Positions 43,823 to 53,850 of a stretch of 64,000 bases of DNA are shown here, one piece after another. The stretch's first letter is position 1. Every line of letters begins with the position of its first letter. Under the pieces are notes generated by a model that saw nothing but the letters and a program-made list of their open reading frames with translations, was not told the DNA's origin and searched no databases. The position numbers and the translations under genes are program-made. The DNA comes from Unio delphinus. Taxonomy: Eukaryota > Mollusca > Bivalvia > Unionida > Unionidae. The DNA is taken from contig JAQISU010000022.1 in assembly GCA_029339505.1 (NCBI GenBank), forward strand, positions 13,656,001-13,720,000. Direction: 5' to 3'.

Positions 43823-45239
43823 ACGAACAGCTGATCCCGCGTTAGATATGGAAGCCCCAGGACGCAAAGATGATTCCGTCCGCGATTATCAATACTATTC
43901 CTATCATGCAATACAAGCAGATATTCGATCGCGAATTGAACTTCAAGTCCATGATACCAGCAAATACTTTCTACCCGCTGAAGCGTTTATCGAAGTAGAA
44001 GGAGAACTTGTGCGACTTACTCATACTCCTGCTATACCCGCACCGTATCCAGATGGTACCAAAGTCGGCTTAGTCAATAATGGTATCATGGCGTTATTTG
44101 AATCCGCGAGATATCTCATTGACGGAAAAGAGATTGAGTCTATAGAACGTTATATTGATGTGGCTACAACAATAATTGGGTTAGCAAGATACTCCGACGA
44201 TTATACAAGATCAGCAGGTCCGTCTATGATGTTTGCAAAGGATAATAAAAACACTGCTGGACCTATTCAATTTATTGTACGACGACCAAATAATAATGCT
44301 GGCGCTGCTGTTGTTGATGTCGAAAATATGATTATAAATACTGATCCCCAGTACAATCTAGGAGCTGCAACACGAATAGCAATGTTGACAGGACAGCGTA
44401 GATCGTTTTCATGCGCGATTCCGTTGCATCATGTATTTGGATTCTGTAGAAATGTACGAAAAGTTATTTATGGAGCGAAGCATACAGTAGTACTCGTGCG
44501 AAAGGGTAGTGACAATGATGCAATCTGGAGAATTCCAGCGGATCCTGCAAATCCAGATGCTGACGCTGGTAAAGTCAAATTAACTAAATTGGTCTTGTGG
44601 ATGCCAGTAATGACCCCATCAATTACCACAGAACAGCGACTATTTTCATTTATGGAAACGGGTGGCAAATTATTGCTAAGTTGGCTAACAAGTTGGCTAA
44701 CAACAACAACAGATGTTAAGCAATCAGATATCAATGGTACATTTACTTGGAACTTGGCATCACAACAAGGCGTTGCAGCTCCACGTCATATATTTATCGC
44801 GTTGCAGGATATGACAAGAGTGGAATCACAATTGCACAGTCATATGATATTTGATCAATTAGGAGTTACTGAGGTCTCGTTGAGAATAAATGGCCAGCAG
44901 GAACCATCCGAAGACATACAACTTAATTTCGGTCAAAACCATATTGCGCGCGTGTACCATCGTATGCTGTCATATATGGGCCGTGATCAAAATGTTGATA
45001 CTGGTTTGCAAATATCGCAACATGATTTTAAGAGCTTGTATCCGATCTACTACTTTTCGCTGGAACATCTTGATTTAATGAGACAATCCGTCGTTGATAT
45101 ACACTTCAGAGCCAATGTCCTTCGTGGCGTTATTGCTAATTATAGAGCGGTTGCTGTTATTCTCAGCGATAAATCAATGTTGTTAGAAGGAGCTGGAGGA
45201 CGAATGAGACTTATTGATGCACCAGTGGAAAATATGTAA
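43815..45239 (+). CDS. major capsid protein (double jelly-roll hexon-like), copy B
   Basis: 474 residues, open throughout, collinear with copy A's MCP. Shared landmarks are the DTSKYFLPAEAF, LIDGKEIESIE, CRNVRKVIYG, GQQEPSEDIQL and FSLEHLDLM blocks. Differences cluster in loops: an insertion after GELVR, a DPANPDADAG stretch, and a duplicated SWLT near residue 297 (agttggctaaca repeated at about 44680-44700). TGTTATAAATG marks the start. It is still intact in an otherwise decaying element. Confidence 0.86.
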   Translation: MFKRTADPALDMEAPGRKDDSVRDYQYYSYHAIQADIRSRIELQVHDTSKYFLPAEAFIEVEGELVRLTHTPAIPAPYPDGTKVGLVNNGIMALFESARYLIDGKEIESIERYIDVATTIIGLARYSDDYTRSAGPSMMFAKDNKNTAGPIQFIVRRPNNNAGAAVVDVENMIINTDPQYNLGAATRIAMLTGQRRSFSCAIPLHHVFGFCRNVRKVIYGAKHTVVLVRKGSDNDAIWRIPADPANPDADAGKVKLTKLVLWMPVMTPSITTEQRLFSFMETGGKLLLSWLTSWLTTTTDVKQSDINGTFTWNLASQQGVAAPRHIFIALQDMTRVESQLHSHMIFDQLGVTEVSLRINGQQEPSEDIQLNFGQNHIARVYHRMLSYMGRDQNVDTGLQISQHDFKSLYPIYYFSLEHLDLMRQSVVDIHFRANVLRGVIANYRAVAVILSDKSMLLEGAGGRMRLIDAPVENM

Positions 45240-45241
45240 AT

Positions 45242-45258
45242 GAAACTTGAAGAGTTTC
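45242..45258. repeat. micro-hairpin between MCP and PX-like genes
   Basis: GAAACT-TGAAG-AGTTTC immediately after the MCP stop, a variant of the GAAACTC-AAA-GAGTTTC unit found at 42558 and 46218. Confidence 0.7.
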
Positions 45259-45299
45259 CAATTAGATCAATTGAAAGCATAAATGTGTTTTACAATAAA

Positions 45300-45788
45300 A
45301 TGACATATAGTGTTATTAGTGTCAATCTGACTGATGGTCAGGTCAAGAAATTGCGATCAAAATCCGCTAAAGAATGTGGAACAACAATAACGTTGAAACC
45401 ACCGCAGATGTCCGGCGGTACACATAAAATATCACTGACGGATCGTCAAATAAAACATTTCAATGATGCAATGAAGAAACGGCGAGGACTTCAAATAGAA
45501 TTTTCGAAAGCTGCAGTCGCGAATATGATAAAATCAGGTGGTATATTTCCATTGTTTGCTGCGATTCCAGGATTAATTGCAGCGGCCGCACCAGCAGTTG
45601 CAAAAGCGGTCGCATTGGGGGCAGCTGGAGCCTTGGGAACAAAAGCGATAGAAGGCATTGCTCAATCATATGAACCGAAGAAGGGACGAGGATATAAAAA
45701 AAAGGGAAAGGGGTTGTACCTACCAGGAACCCCGTATTCGTGGTACAGCGGAAAGGGTCTAAGAAGAATACCAGGAATGGTTTATTAG
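45300..45788 (+). CDS. PX-like basic core protein, copy B
   Basis: 162 residues from MTYSVISVNLT (ACAATAAAATG); the frame is open further upstream but copy A supports this start. It keeps the repeated 'VxLTxGQxxKL' N-terminal pattern, QMSGG-T (adenain-type site), the hydrophobic Ala-rich helix and the RGYKKKGKGLYLPG tail. Its last ~50 codons lie in the first unit of a 161-bp tandem duplication whose second unit repeats the C-terminal coding sequence out of context. Confidence 0.75.
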   Translation: MTYSVISVNLTDGQVKKLRSKSAKECGTTITLKPPQMSGGTHKISLTDRQIKHFNDAMKKRRGLQIEFSKAAVANMIKSGGIFPLFAAIPGLIAAAAPAVAKAVALGAAGALGTKAIEGIAQSYEPKKGRGYKKKGKGLYLPGTPYSWYSGKGLRRIPGMVY

Positions 45789-45962
45789 TTGAAAGCCCAA
45801 CAAAAGCGATAGAAGGCATTGCTCAATCATATGAACCGAAGAAGGGACGAGGATATAAAAAAAAGGGAAAGGGGTTGTACCTACCAGGAACCCCGTATTC
45901 GTGGTACAGCGGAAAGGGTCTAAGAAGAATACCAGGAATGGTTTATTAGTTGAAAGCCCAAT
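45639..45962. repeat. 161-bp tandem duplication at the PX-like/protease junction
   Basis: The sequence from acaaaagcgatagaagg through the PX-like stop to ttgaaagccca occurs twice, offset 161 bp, with no difference I can see. The near identity shows it is recent relative to the divergence of copies A and B. It lengthens the spacer but leaves both flanking genes readable. Confidence 0.92.
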
Positions 45963-45969
45963 TCTCCCT

Positions 45970-46407
45970 ATGTCCAATTTTGATTTAATTGATGCTGCTA
46001 AAAAACTAGCGATAAAAAACTTCAGAGGGGTTTTTATGAGAGATCAATTACCGAGAAAACCTAAACGTGTTGAAACCGGTATCATCAATCTTGATAACAG
46101 TAACGGATCGGAAACTCACTGGGTTGCATACGCGATTGATCCACGTGGGATTGTCTATTTCGATTCATATGGGTTAGCTCCGCCAAGCGAGTTTATGCGG
46201 TATATAAATTCTTCGATGAAACTCAAAGAGTTTCCAATTTTTTATTCCACGCTGCCAACACAACAATTAAATGATCCACCGATATGCGGCCGTGAAGTAT
46301 TAAATGTCCTCGCGGTGATTTCATCGTCACAGAAACCACCTCATCTGGTTGTAAATAAATACACGAGTGGGAAATTACAAGGTAATTTTAGAGAATCAAT
46401 AAATTAA
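45970..46407 (+). CDS. adenain-like cysteine protease, copy B
   Basis: 145 residues from MSNFDLIDAAKKL. The candidate catalytic residues are conserved with copy A: His (ETHWVAYAID), Asp (YFDSYG), Gln (LPTQ) and Cys (PPICGREVL). In the middle, a micro-hairpin GAAACTC-AAA-GAGTTTC (46218-46234) is inserted in frame, adding MKLKEFP where copy A has a shorter loop. The ORF is intact, so the insertion was tolerated or arrived late. Confidence 0.82.
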   Translation: MSNFDLIDAAKKLAIKNFRGVFMRDQLPRKPKRVETGIINLDNSNGSETHWVAYAIDPRGIVYFDSYGLAPPSEFMRYINSSMKLKEFPIFYSTLPTQQLNDPPICGREVLNVLAVISSSQKPPHLVVNKYTSGKLQGNFRESIN

Positions 46408-46429
46408 AAATACTAAAGTCTTTATAATA

Positions 46430-47996
46430 ATGATTAACATTTGGGGACAATCTCTGTCAATGTTGAAACCCACCGAGGAAACATCTGCGGGTTCTATCGA
46501 GGATGTAAAAAAAAATAATTGAAGATGAAATCGCTGAGATGTTAAATTTAGTAGATGTTGACCCGAACGAATTAGTTGTATTTCAAGATCGCCAGGGTAA
46601 ATTGAAAAGCAGGAATATATCCGTGAATGACATTTTGATACGGCAGAGCGATGCCGCTGAAAACTCTATTGCGCTTTATTCCAGCGGTGGACGACTTAAA
46701 CCTGGTAATCTTATTTCTACAATCACCGACGCGATTGCCGCCCACGGCCGTGAGCTAGATGATAATCTTCGGGGTTATAATGCTTTTCGAAGAAATATCG
46801 TTGGTAAGTTCTTTGGAGCCCCACCTGTGGTTAGTATGTCTCTCGCGGAAATTAAACTCGCACTTGACGAACAAAAACTCACCAACGAGTTCGTTAAAAA
46901 TTTCTTTAAAGGTTCTGAAAGTAACAGCGTCACGACGGTATATAATCTCTTAGTTGCACATTATGTCGAACAAATAAATTCTGGATTTAACGAACTCGTT
47001 AATTCATTTTTTATAGGCAGTAATAATAAAATAATAAAAAGAATCCAAAGAACCTATCTCGACATCATCGGAGATGTTTCTAGAATCGACGCAAGGTTCG
47101 ATCTGATACAGCGACCAATCAATGATGCCGTTGTTAAGTTCTTTGGATCCGATCCCACGGCGAGTAATCTCGAAACATTAGTAAACCCAACCCTCGCGGA
47201 AATCAAGCGTGTGCTTGACGAACAAAAACCCATCAACGAAATGGCTAAAAATTTCTTTGAGGGTCCTAGAGCTTACGTTACCACGACGACATATGATCAA
47301 CTCAATACTGATTTTCAAGACCGAACTAATTTGAAACTTGACCATCTAGCGATTTCATTTTTCACAGACCGCGATGAAAGGATGATGGGGGTTGACAGGA
47401 TCAGAAGAAGATATTTCAACATCATCGACGATATTATTAAACTACAATCAGATTTTAAAAATTTCTCCACCATCACCAACAACGTCATCGATAAGTTCTT
47501 TGGAACCCCACTCAACGCGGCTATATCTCTCGCGGAAATCAAGCGTGTGCTTGATAAACAAAAAACAACCAACGACGTCATCGATAAGTTCTTTGGAACC
47601 CCACTCAACGCGGCTATATCTCTCGCGGAAATTAGCGCGGCCATCAATAAGGTAAAAATTTCTCATCCAGACAGAGTTAGAAATATCGTGTATACGGTCG
47701 ATTATGGGAGCTTTGATTGGATAAAAAACTCGAATACTAAATTGGAAGTCAATCTCAAAGAGGAGGATTCCTCTGGTATCTACAGGATGACGTTAGTCTC
47801 TAACAAGCAATTTAATATCATCGTGAGAGGTAAAACCTACGTTGGTGGTACCGCGACAGTACTTATCGAGGGTGAAAAAGAAACTTTCGATATCACTGCC
47901 GTTGATGATACTATTAGAAGAAATATACACTGGTGTTTAGAATACGTAGGACCAGCAAACACCCTGATCTACTACCCGGAAGAGGAAAATAATTGA
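46430..47996 (+). pseudogene. candidate fibre protein, copy B, frameshifted at an A9 run
   Basis: Starts MINIWGQSLS after TTTATAATA, like copy A. The frame shifts at the A9 run 46507-46515 and continues openly from 46539 for 485 codons. The N-terminal capsid-proximal block (ELVVFQDRQGKLKS) and the beta-rich C-terminus (RNIVYTVDYGSFDW ... WCLEYV) match copy A. The helical middle is much longer, built from repeats of the type FFGxP...LAEIKxxLDEQK. The last two are a 93-bp tandem duplication (47481-47634). Confidence 0.62.
47481..47634. repeat. 93-bp in-frame tandem duplication in the candidate fibre shaft
   Basis: gtcatcgataagttctttgg...ctcgcggaaat occurs at 47484 and 47577, adding 31 codons. 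Older, diverged units of the same type precede it (near 46795-46920 and 47128-47260). Confidence 0.85.
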
Positions 47997-48024
47997 AAAC
48001 ACTAGCGGGTTTAAAATAACAACA

Positions 48025-48628
48025 ATGATGAAATCGTCACCAATAACAACAACAACAATGAAATCATCGCCGGCAAAGCCATCAACAAAGTCATTGACGA
48101 CGCCAACAACAACAACAATGAAATCATCGCCAGTGACAAAGTCACCGTCATCGCATCAATATCAATACGACACCGTAAAAGAATTTTCCACAAACTTGAA
48201 ATCGCTTTCTGAGCGCTATCGTGAAAAAATAAAAAAAATACCGTAGAAGAATTACCGCCATCGATGTAACTGTGTACTCGGTATCCGGTGTGATGGCCAG
48301 CGCGGGAGTTATTTTGTCGACGGTGATCATGATCGCGCCGATTGCAGTTCCAATTGCTATCTCCGCGGCAACAATAATTGTGGCAGTCGCCACCGCGATA
48401 ACTAAAAAGTTATCATCGTGTTCTCAGAAAAAACTCAGTGATTATACAGCTCGGTATCGGGTGGTATTTGACGCATACTCGAAATTATCCGAATTGATCT
48501 CACACGCGATTGATAATTCGTTCATATCCGATGTTGAATTTTCCGCGATGACCCAGTTGTATAATTCCGCAATGTTGAAATTGGAAATTGAAGACAGCGT
48601 TAATAATAATGTCACTACAATTCAATGA
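48025..48628 (+). pseudogene. two-helix membrane protein, copy B, frameshifted at an A-run
   Basis: The N-terminus carries a short repeat (acaacaatgaaatcatcgcc, three times) encoding Thr/Ser/Pro-rich sequence absent from copy A. The coiled-coil start (YQYDTVKEF) matches copy A. The frame breaks in the A6-T-A8 run at about 48223-48238. The rest, from about 48240, encodes the two hydrophobic helices (VYSVSGVMASAGVIL, PIAVPIAISAATIIV) and the KKLSSC and IS-VEF landmarks. Confidence 0.7.
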
Positions 48629-49952
48629 ATTGCAACTGCTTCAACGAATCGCGGAGAATACCACTCCGATACGAACAAGCATGATATCAATAACATCAAC
48701 AAACCCCGAATTTAGTGTGAACTTCCCTTCTCCGATTCCAGTTCGTGAGATCGCGCTGGCAAAATTACGAGTATATCATAGCTGGCCTAATATCAGATCT
48801 GTTGCATTTGGTGGTCAGCAACCCAATAACGAACTGGTGTTCTCGTATAAGAATAAACCCGATGATACTCCAGAGTGGGAAACTGTTTCGTTACCAACTG
48901 GGTCGTACCAAATTAAGCAAATCAATGCTGAAATTCAGCGTAGAATAAAATCAATCACTGGAAATGAATCAAAAATAGCTATTAATCTTCATCAACCGAC
49001 GCTCTCGTCGTCGATCGAAATAAGCACAGAGGGATACGCTGTAGATATATATAACAGCTCGTTGAGAACAGTGTTAGGATGGCCTGAAAAACCACCGGAA
49101 AAATCCACCGCCGACTTAACCACGGACGTACAATCATATCATGAAATCAATCCCAGTTATCGAGATAATTTATCTGATATAAGAAAAGGAAAAATCGCCG
49201 ATAGATTTATATTTACCAACAAAGACACATTGCAATGGGATTTTATCATTGAAAGAACAGCCAACTCATCTGTTACTATTTCATTTACGCTAAGTGACGT
49301 CATTGATTATTTTAAGGAAATTAATCAATTATATAACACACAACTAGAACAACTACAGCAAACAAAATCGCGAAAACACATTGAAATAATAAATCAGCTT
49401 GTATCTGACATGGAATATATCAATGAACTAATTATTAAAACAATAATTAATGACAACAGCGACAGTAAACAACAATTCCTAACCAGTTACAAGACCACAG
49501 AAGACAATCTACGTAATTTCAAGCTTCCCGGGTACAAAGCTGAAAGACTAAAAGAACATATTGGTGATGTTATCAAGACATTACAATTACAAGATTCAAC
49601 TACACTCCTTAAATATAATAATGACCCAGATGGCGGAGGTAGGCATATCGCCCCGTACAATGTGAATATTTCAACGGTGATTGCGCTCAATTTAGTATGT
49701 GATGCAATTGAAGGAAGCTATCAAATTAATCTAGAGCAATCAAATCAAGCTCAGCAAGGATATATTCTTTATTCGTTTGCACCAACAGCTCCTCCAGGAT
49801 TCCTAATTATTGAAAACCCAATTAATCCTGTCTACATGCGATGCCATAATAATTCGTTAACGAGAATTAATTTCCGACTCACCGACCAGTCAAATAATTT
49901 AATTGATCTACAAGATGAGGTGTTAGCGATTAGTTTGTTTGTAAAGTCCTAA
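48609..49952 (+). CDS. penton-like minor capsid protein, copy B
   Basis: 447 residues from MSLQFNELQLLQRI (AATAATAATG), overlapping the membrane-protein gene by 20 nt. The N-terminal FSVNFPSPIPVREIALAKL ... LPTGSYQIKQIN and C-terminal GGGRHIAPYNVN ... YSFAPTAPPGF ... LFVKS blocks are nearly the same as in copy A. The central ~160 residues share little with copy A, a pattern expected of an exposed or receptor-facing region. The frame is intact. The stop codon abuts the right TIR. Confidence 0.78.
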   Translation: MSLQFNELQLLQRIAENTTPIRTSMISITSTNPEFSVNFPSPIPVREIALAKLRVYHSWPNIRSVAFGGQQPNNELVFSYKNKPDDTPEWETVSLPTGSYQIKQINAEIQRRIKSITGNESKIAINLHQPTLSSSIEISTEGYAVDIYNSSLRTVLGWPEKPPEKSTADLTTDVQSYHEINPSYRDNLSDIRKGKIADRFIFTNKDTLQWDFIIERTANSSVTISFTLSDVIDYFKEINQLYNTQLEQLQQTKSRKHIEIINQLVSDMEYINELIIKTIINDNSDSKQQFLTSYKTTEDNLRNFKLPGYKAERLKEHIGDVIKTLQLQDSTTLLKYNNDPDGGGRHIAPYNVNISTVIALNLVCDAIEGSYQINLEQSNQAQQGYILYSFAPTAPPGFLIIENPINPVYMRCHNNSLTRINFRLTDQSNNLIDLQDEVLAISLFVKS

Positions 49953-50163
49953 GACTCGATCAAATATTTGGTTGAACTCCTAAAAGAATTATTAACCCAG
50001 AACTGAAAGTTCCAGCAGCAGAGAGGGTGAATGACAACGACGTTGGCGTATATAAGGAAATCTTATTTTATCGAATAGACGCCGTTTTTTCTACTATTTG
50101 GTGGAAGCCTCAGATTTCCGAATCGACGCTCGGAAAATTGTAGGGTTCACCCTCTCTGCTGCT
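49953..50163. repeat. right terminal inverted repeat of copy B
   Basis: Complement of 32644-32855 with a few differences. It contains the same internal inverted motif (cagcagagagggtgaa near 50014 and ttcaccctctctgctgct at the end). Followed by TGCCGA, the target duplication. Confidence 0.95.
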
Positions 50164-50169
50164 TGCCGA

Positions 50170-51069
50170 CCTTAGAACTAAGATTGTAAATAACGTGGTA
50201 AACAACCTCGTGGATTTTACATTATGGTCAATGGTGAAATTAAATTGCTCGGCCGGGACCATTACTTGTCCAGATATGAAGATCGGCGAACAATTATTGC
50301 GTTTTCTCCAACATATCACAATTAAATGAACTGTGTCGAACGTTTTCGAAATTGATCTATTCTTGATTACGACTGGATTAAGTTGGACATTAGCAGACGT
50401 GATTAGGATGGTTACAACTACCGATGGGTGCAGACTCGTGTCTTCCATTGTGTTATATTGTTACAGGTTAAACCCTCTAATCCTTGATTCATGGACGGAT
50501 ACTCCTAATCTTCTTTCTTACGTGGGATTGGTCATGCGCAGTGTTAACTTTCAGAAGCATTGGTTAGATTTCGTTTTTTATGTGCTGTTTTGAGCAAGAT
50601 TTATGTAAATAAGTATTGGTTATTGCAGTCGTAAAGAGCCAACCTGCAATTATATTTTAGTAAACGGTTATCTGGCAGTGTAACATATATATAGAAATGT
50701 TGATCTACATGTGAAGATTTAGGATCAGCTTGAATGGTCTGGTGGCTACGATTGATTTAATAGCGGTTCAAAGGTCCTCGTCATCTGGTCACCGAGAAAA
50801 GCTAACTAAACTACGAATCAAAGATACTTAACAGTGTACGAAAATATTTTTGATGCACAAAACAACAAAAATAAGTGATAAAATCTGATTTTTTGCATAT
50901 GTAATGTCTTTGTGCGAGGTTACATCAGTCTAGGTTTAGAGAATATTCAACATGATATACCTTATCACCCCAGACATAAAATGACTCACGACAGGTAATT
51001 CGAGTTTTACGTCATGAGCAAGTTTGATTGATATGTAGGTAACGTCTATGACATCATAGTGACAGTTTC

Positions 51070-51072
<3 letters not shown>
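50170..51072. other. no recognisable gene
   Basis: AT-rich flank after copy B. Short ORFs only. Confidence 0.5.

Positions 51073-51114
<42 letters not shown>
51073..51114. repeat. (AT)n microsatellite
   Basis: Uniform TA repeats directly before the CR1-like element. Confidence 0.9.
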
Positions 51115-51117
<3 letters not shown>

Positions 51118-51510
51118 AGATTTCCGGAAAGATGGCCGCCATCGCTTGACTGCTCGAGAGTGGGCTCTTCCGATTTTGTACTATATTTGTGATATTTGTG
51201 CTTGTTTATCTGTCATCGTCTACATTGTTGTATTTCATCATGCATTGGCTGTTACGTTCGTGTGTGTTGGTTCATCTCCTTGTTTCGGAAGCGAGAGCAA
51301 TTGAATTTTTTCTCAGCTGTTTTGTCCCGCTGTTGAGACGTAATTTGTTTTTAAATAAACCGCCGTCACGTGACCGCTTACACTACGACGAATCCTCATT
51401 AATTGGATTAAATGACCACACCTTGGTTCTAGATACTACATTGTGCTCAAGACTGAACGAACTGGGAATTCATTCATCAGTTCTTAAATGTAAACGGAAG
51501 CGAGAAAAGA

Positions 51511-52626
<1,116 letters not shown>

Positions 52627-52778
52627 AGAAAAGAAACGTTCTTTCAAAGCCGGCCGGCGTAAAACAGGAAGAAGGACTCCAATTATCTCCCTTTCGCCCG
52701 TAACGGATAAACAACTTAAAAATTCTGCCGTTAATTTTACTAACCTGGTTCAAAATTCCTCTTAAATCGTCAACCATT

Positions 52779-53540
52779 GTGTTAACTGTCACAGGGATAC
52801 CACTACGTACTGCATTATTCAACGCTGAAACAGTAGGATCACCGGAAAAGCGCACAGAAATTGTTAATTTTATCAACGACGAGGATATTGACGTCTTTTT
52901 CCTGACAGAGACTTGGTTACATCCAGAAGGTGATGAATGTAAGTGTGCGGATTTAACACCCAGCGATTACCCTCAAGTCGTTCCCGGCGGAGGTGGAATT
53001 GCTATAATTACAAAGAATTCCATGATCAAATGCCTCAAGTACAATACAACCTTCAACTTCTGCCACACATCGTTTTAACTAGTCCAAACAACGCTCGCAC
53101 TGGAACAAAGGTCAGTCCATTTTTTTTTGGAGCAGTTTCCAAATCTTCTAGAGTATGGAAATGCGATAGGTGGCAACCTAATTATTCTTGGAGATTTCAA
53201 CTTTCACTATGACTGTCTTGGTAAACCAAACACGTCAAAACTCCTAGATTCCAAACATGTTTTCAATCTTAAACAGTCAGTTAACCAACCTACCCATAAA
53301 CTTGGTCACATTTTAGACTGGTTTCTTTATAGACCTGATGATAATATTCTGCAATCAACGCTTGGATCCCATGAACTTGCATCGGATCACCTCTGCATTG
53401 TATGCCATCTTGACGTATCAGTCCCTAACCCTCCACCTCTATTTGCTACTAAGAAAATCCTCCGTATGATAAATAGAACCAAATTCATGCATGACATCCA
53501 AGAAAACCTAACAACTTTCTTACATCCAACAGCGGAATAA
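52779..53540 (+). pseudogene. CR1-like endonuclease domain fragment
   Basis: FFLTETWLHPEGDE (about 52900), ILGDFNFHYD (about 53190) and ASDHLCIVC (about 53385) are AP-endonuclease motifs of CR1-type ORF2. A frame change separates 52779-53078 from 53127-53540. The RT domain is missing. Confidence 0.75.
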
Positions 53541-53758
53541 CTTGATAACCGCCTGCATTCATTGCTTGAAAAACATGCCCCAGCCACCAAATGCAGAGTA
53601 TCTTATATGTTTTCAGCATGTTTTTATGTTTTCCAATTTCATTGTTTTTGTCATTTGTTGTTCTGTAGTGTAGTCATATCATTATTGGTAGTGTAAAGCG
53701 CTTAGAGCTTTGAATGATTAGGCGCTATAAGAAGTCCTTATTATTATTATTATTATTA

Positions 53759-53765
<7 letters not shown>

Positions 53766-53847
<82 letters not shown>
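53766..53847. repeat. (AT)n microsatellite at the CR1 3' end
   Basis: Follows the (ATT)n tail of the CR1-like element. Confidence 0.95.

Positions 53848-53849
<2 letters not shown>

Positions 53850-53850
<1 letters not shown>

Larger units (their letters stand above)
32644..50163. mobile_element. complete Polinton/adintovirus-like endogenous viral element, copy B (17,520 bp)
   Basis: Terminal inverted repeats of ~212 bp (32644-32855 and 49953-50163) begin AGCAGCAGAGAGGG. TGCCG flanks both ends; if the first A is counted as target, the duplication is TGCCGA (32639-32644 and 50164-50169), the 6 bp usual for Polintons. Inside are the packaging ATPase, integrase, family B polymerase, MCP, penton-like protein and adenain-like protease expected of this class, plus a zinc-ribbon/PLA2 protein. 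Decay is visible in the ATPase, PLA2, integrase, polymerase, HNH, gene A, basic, fibre and membrane genes. MCP, PX-like, protease and penton-like genes are open. It is an old insertion, not a functional virus as it stands. Confidence 0.93.

Noticed and set aside
50110..50448. - strand 112-codon ORF at the right end of copy B
   Set aside because: It crosses the element boundary and TIR and has no motif; chance ORF.
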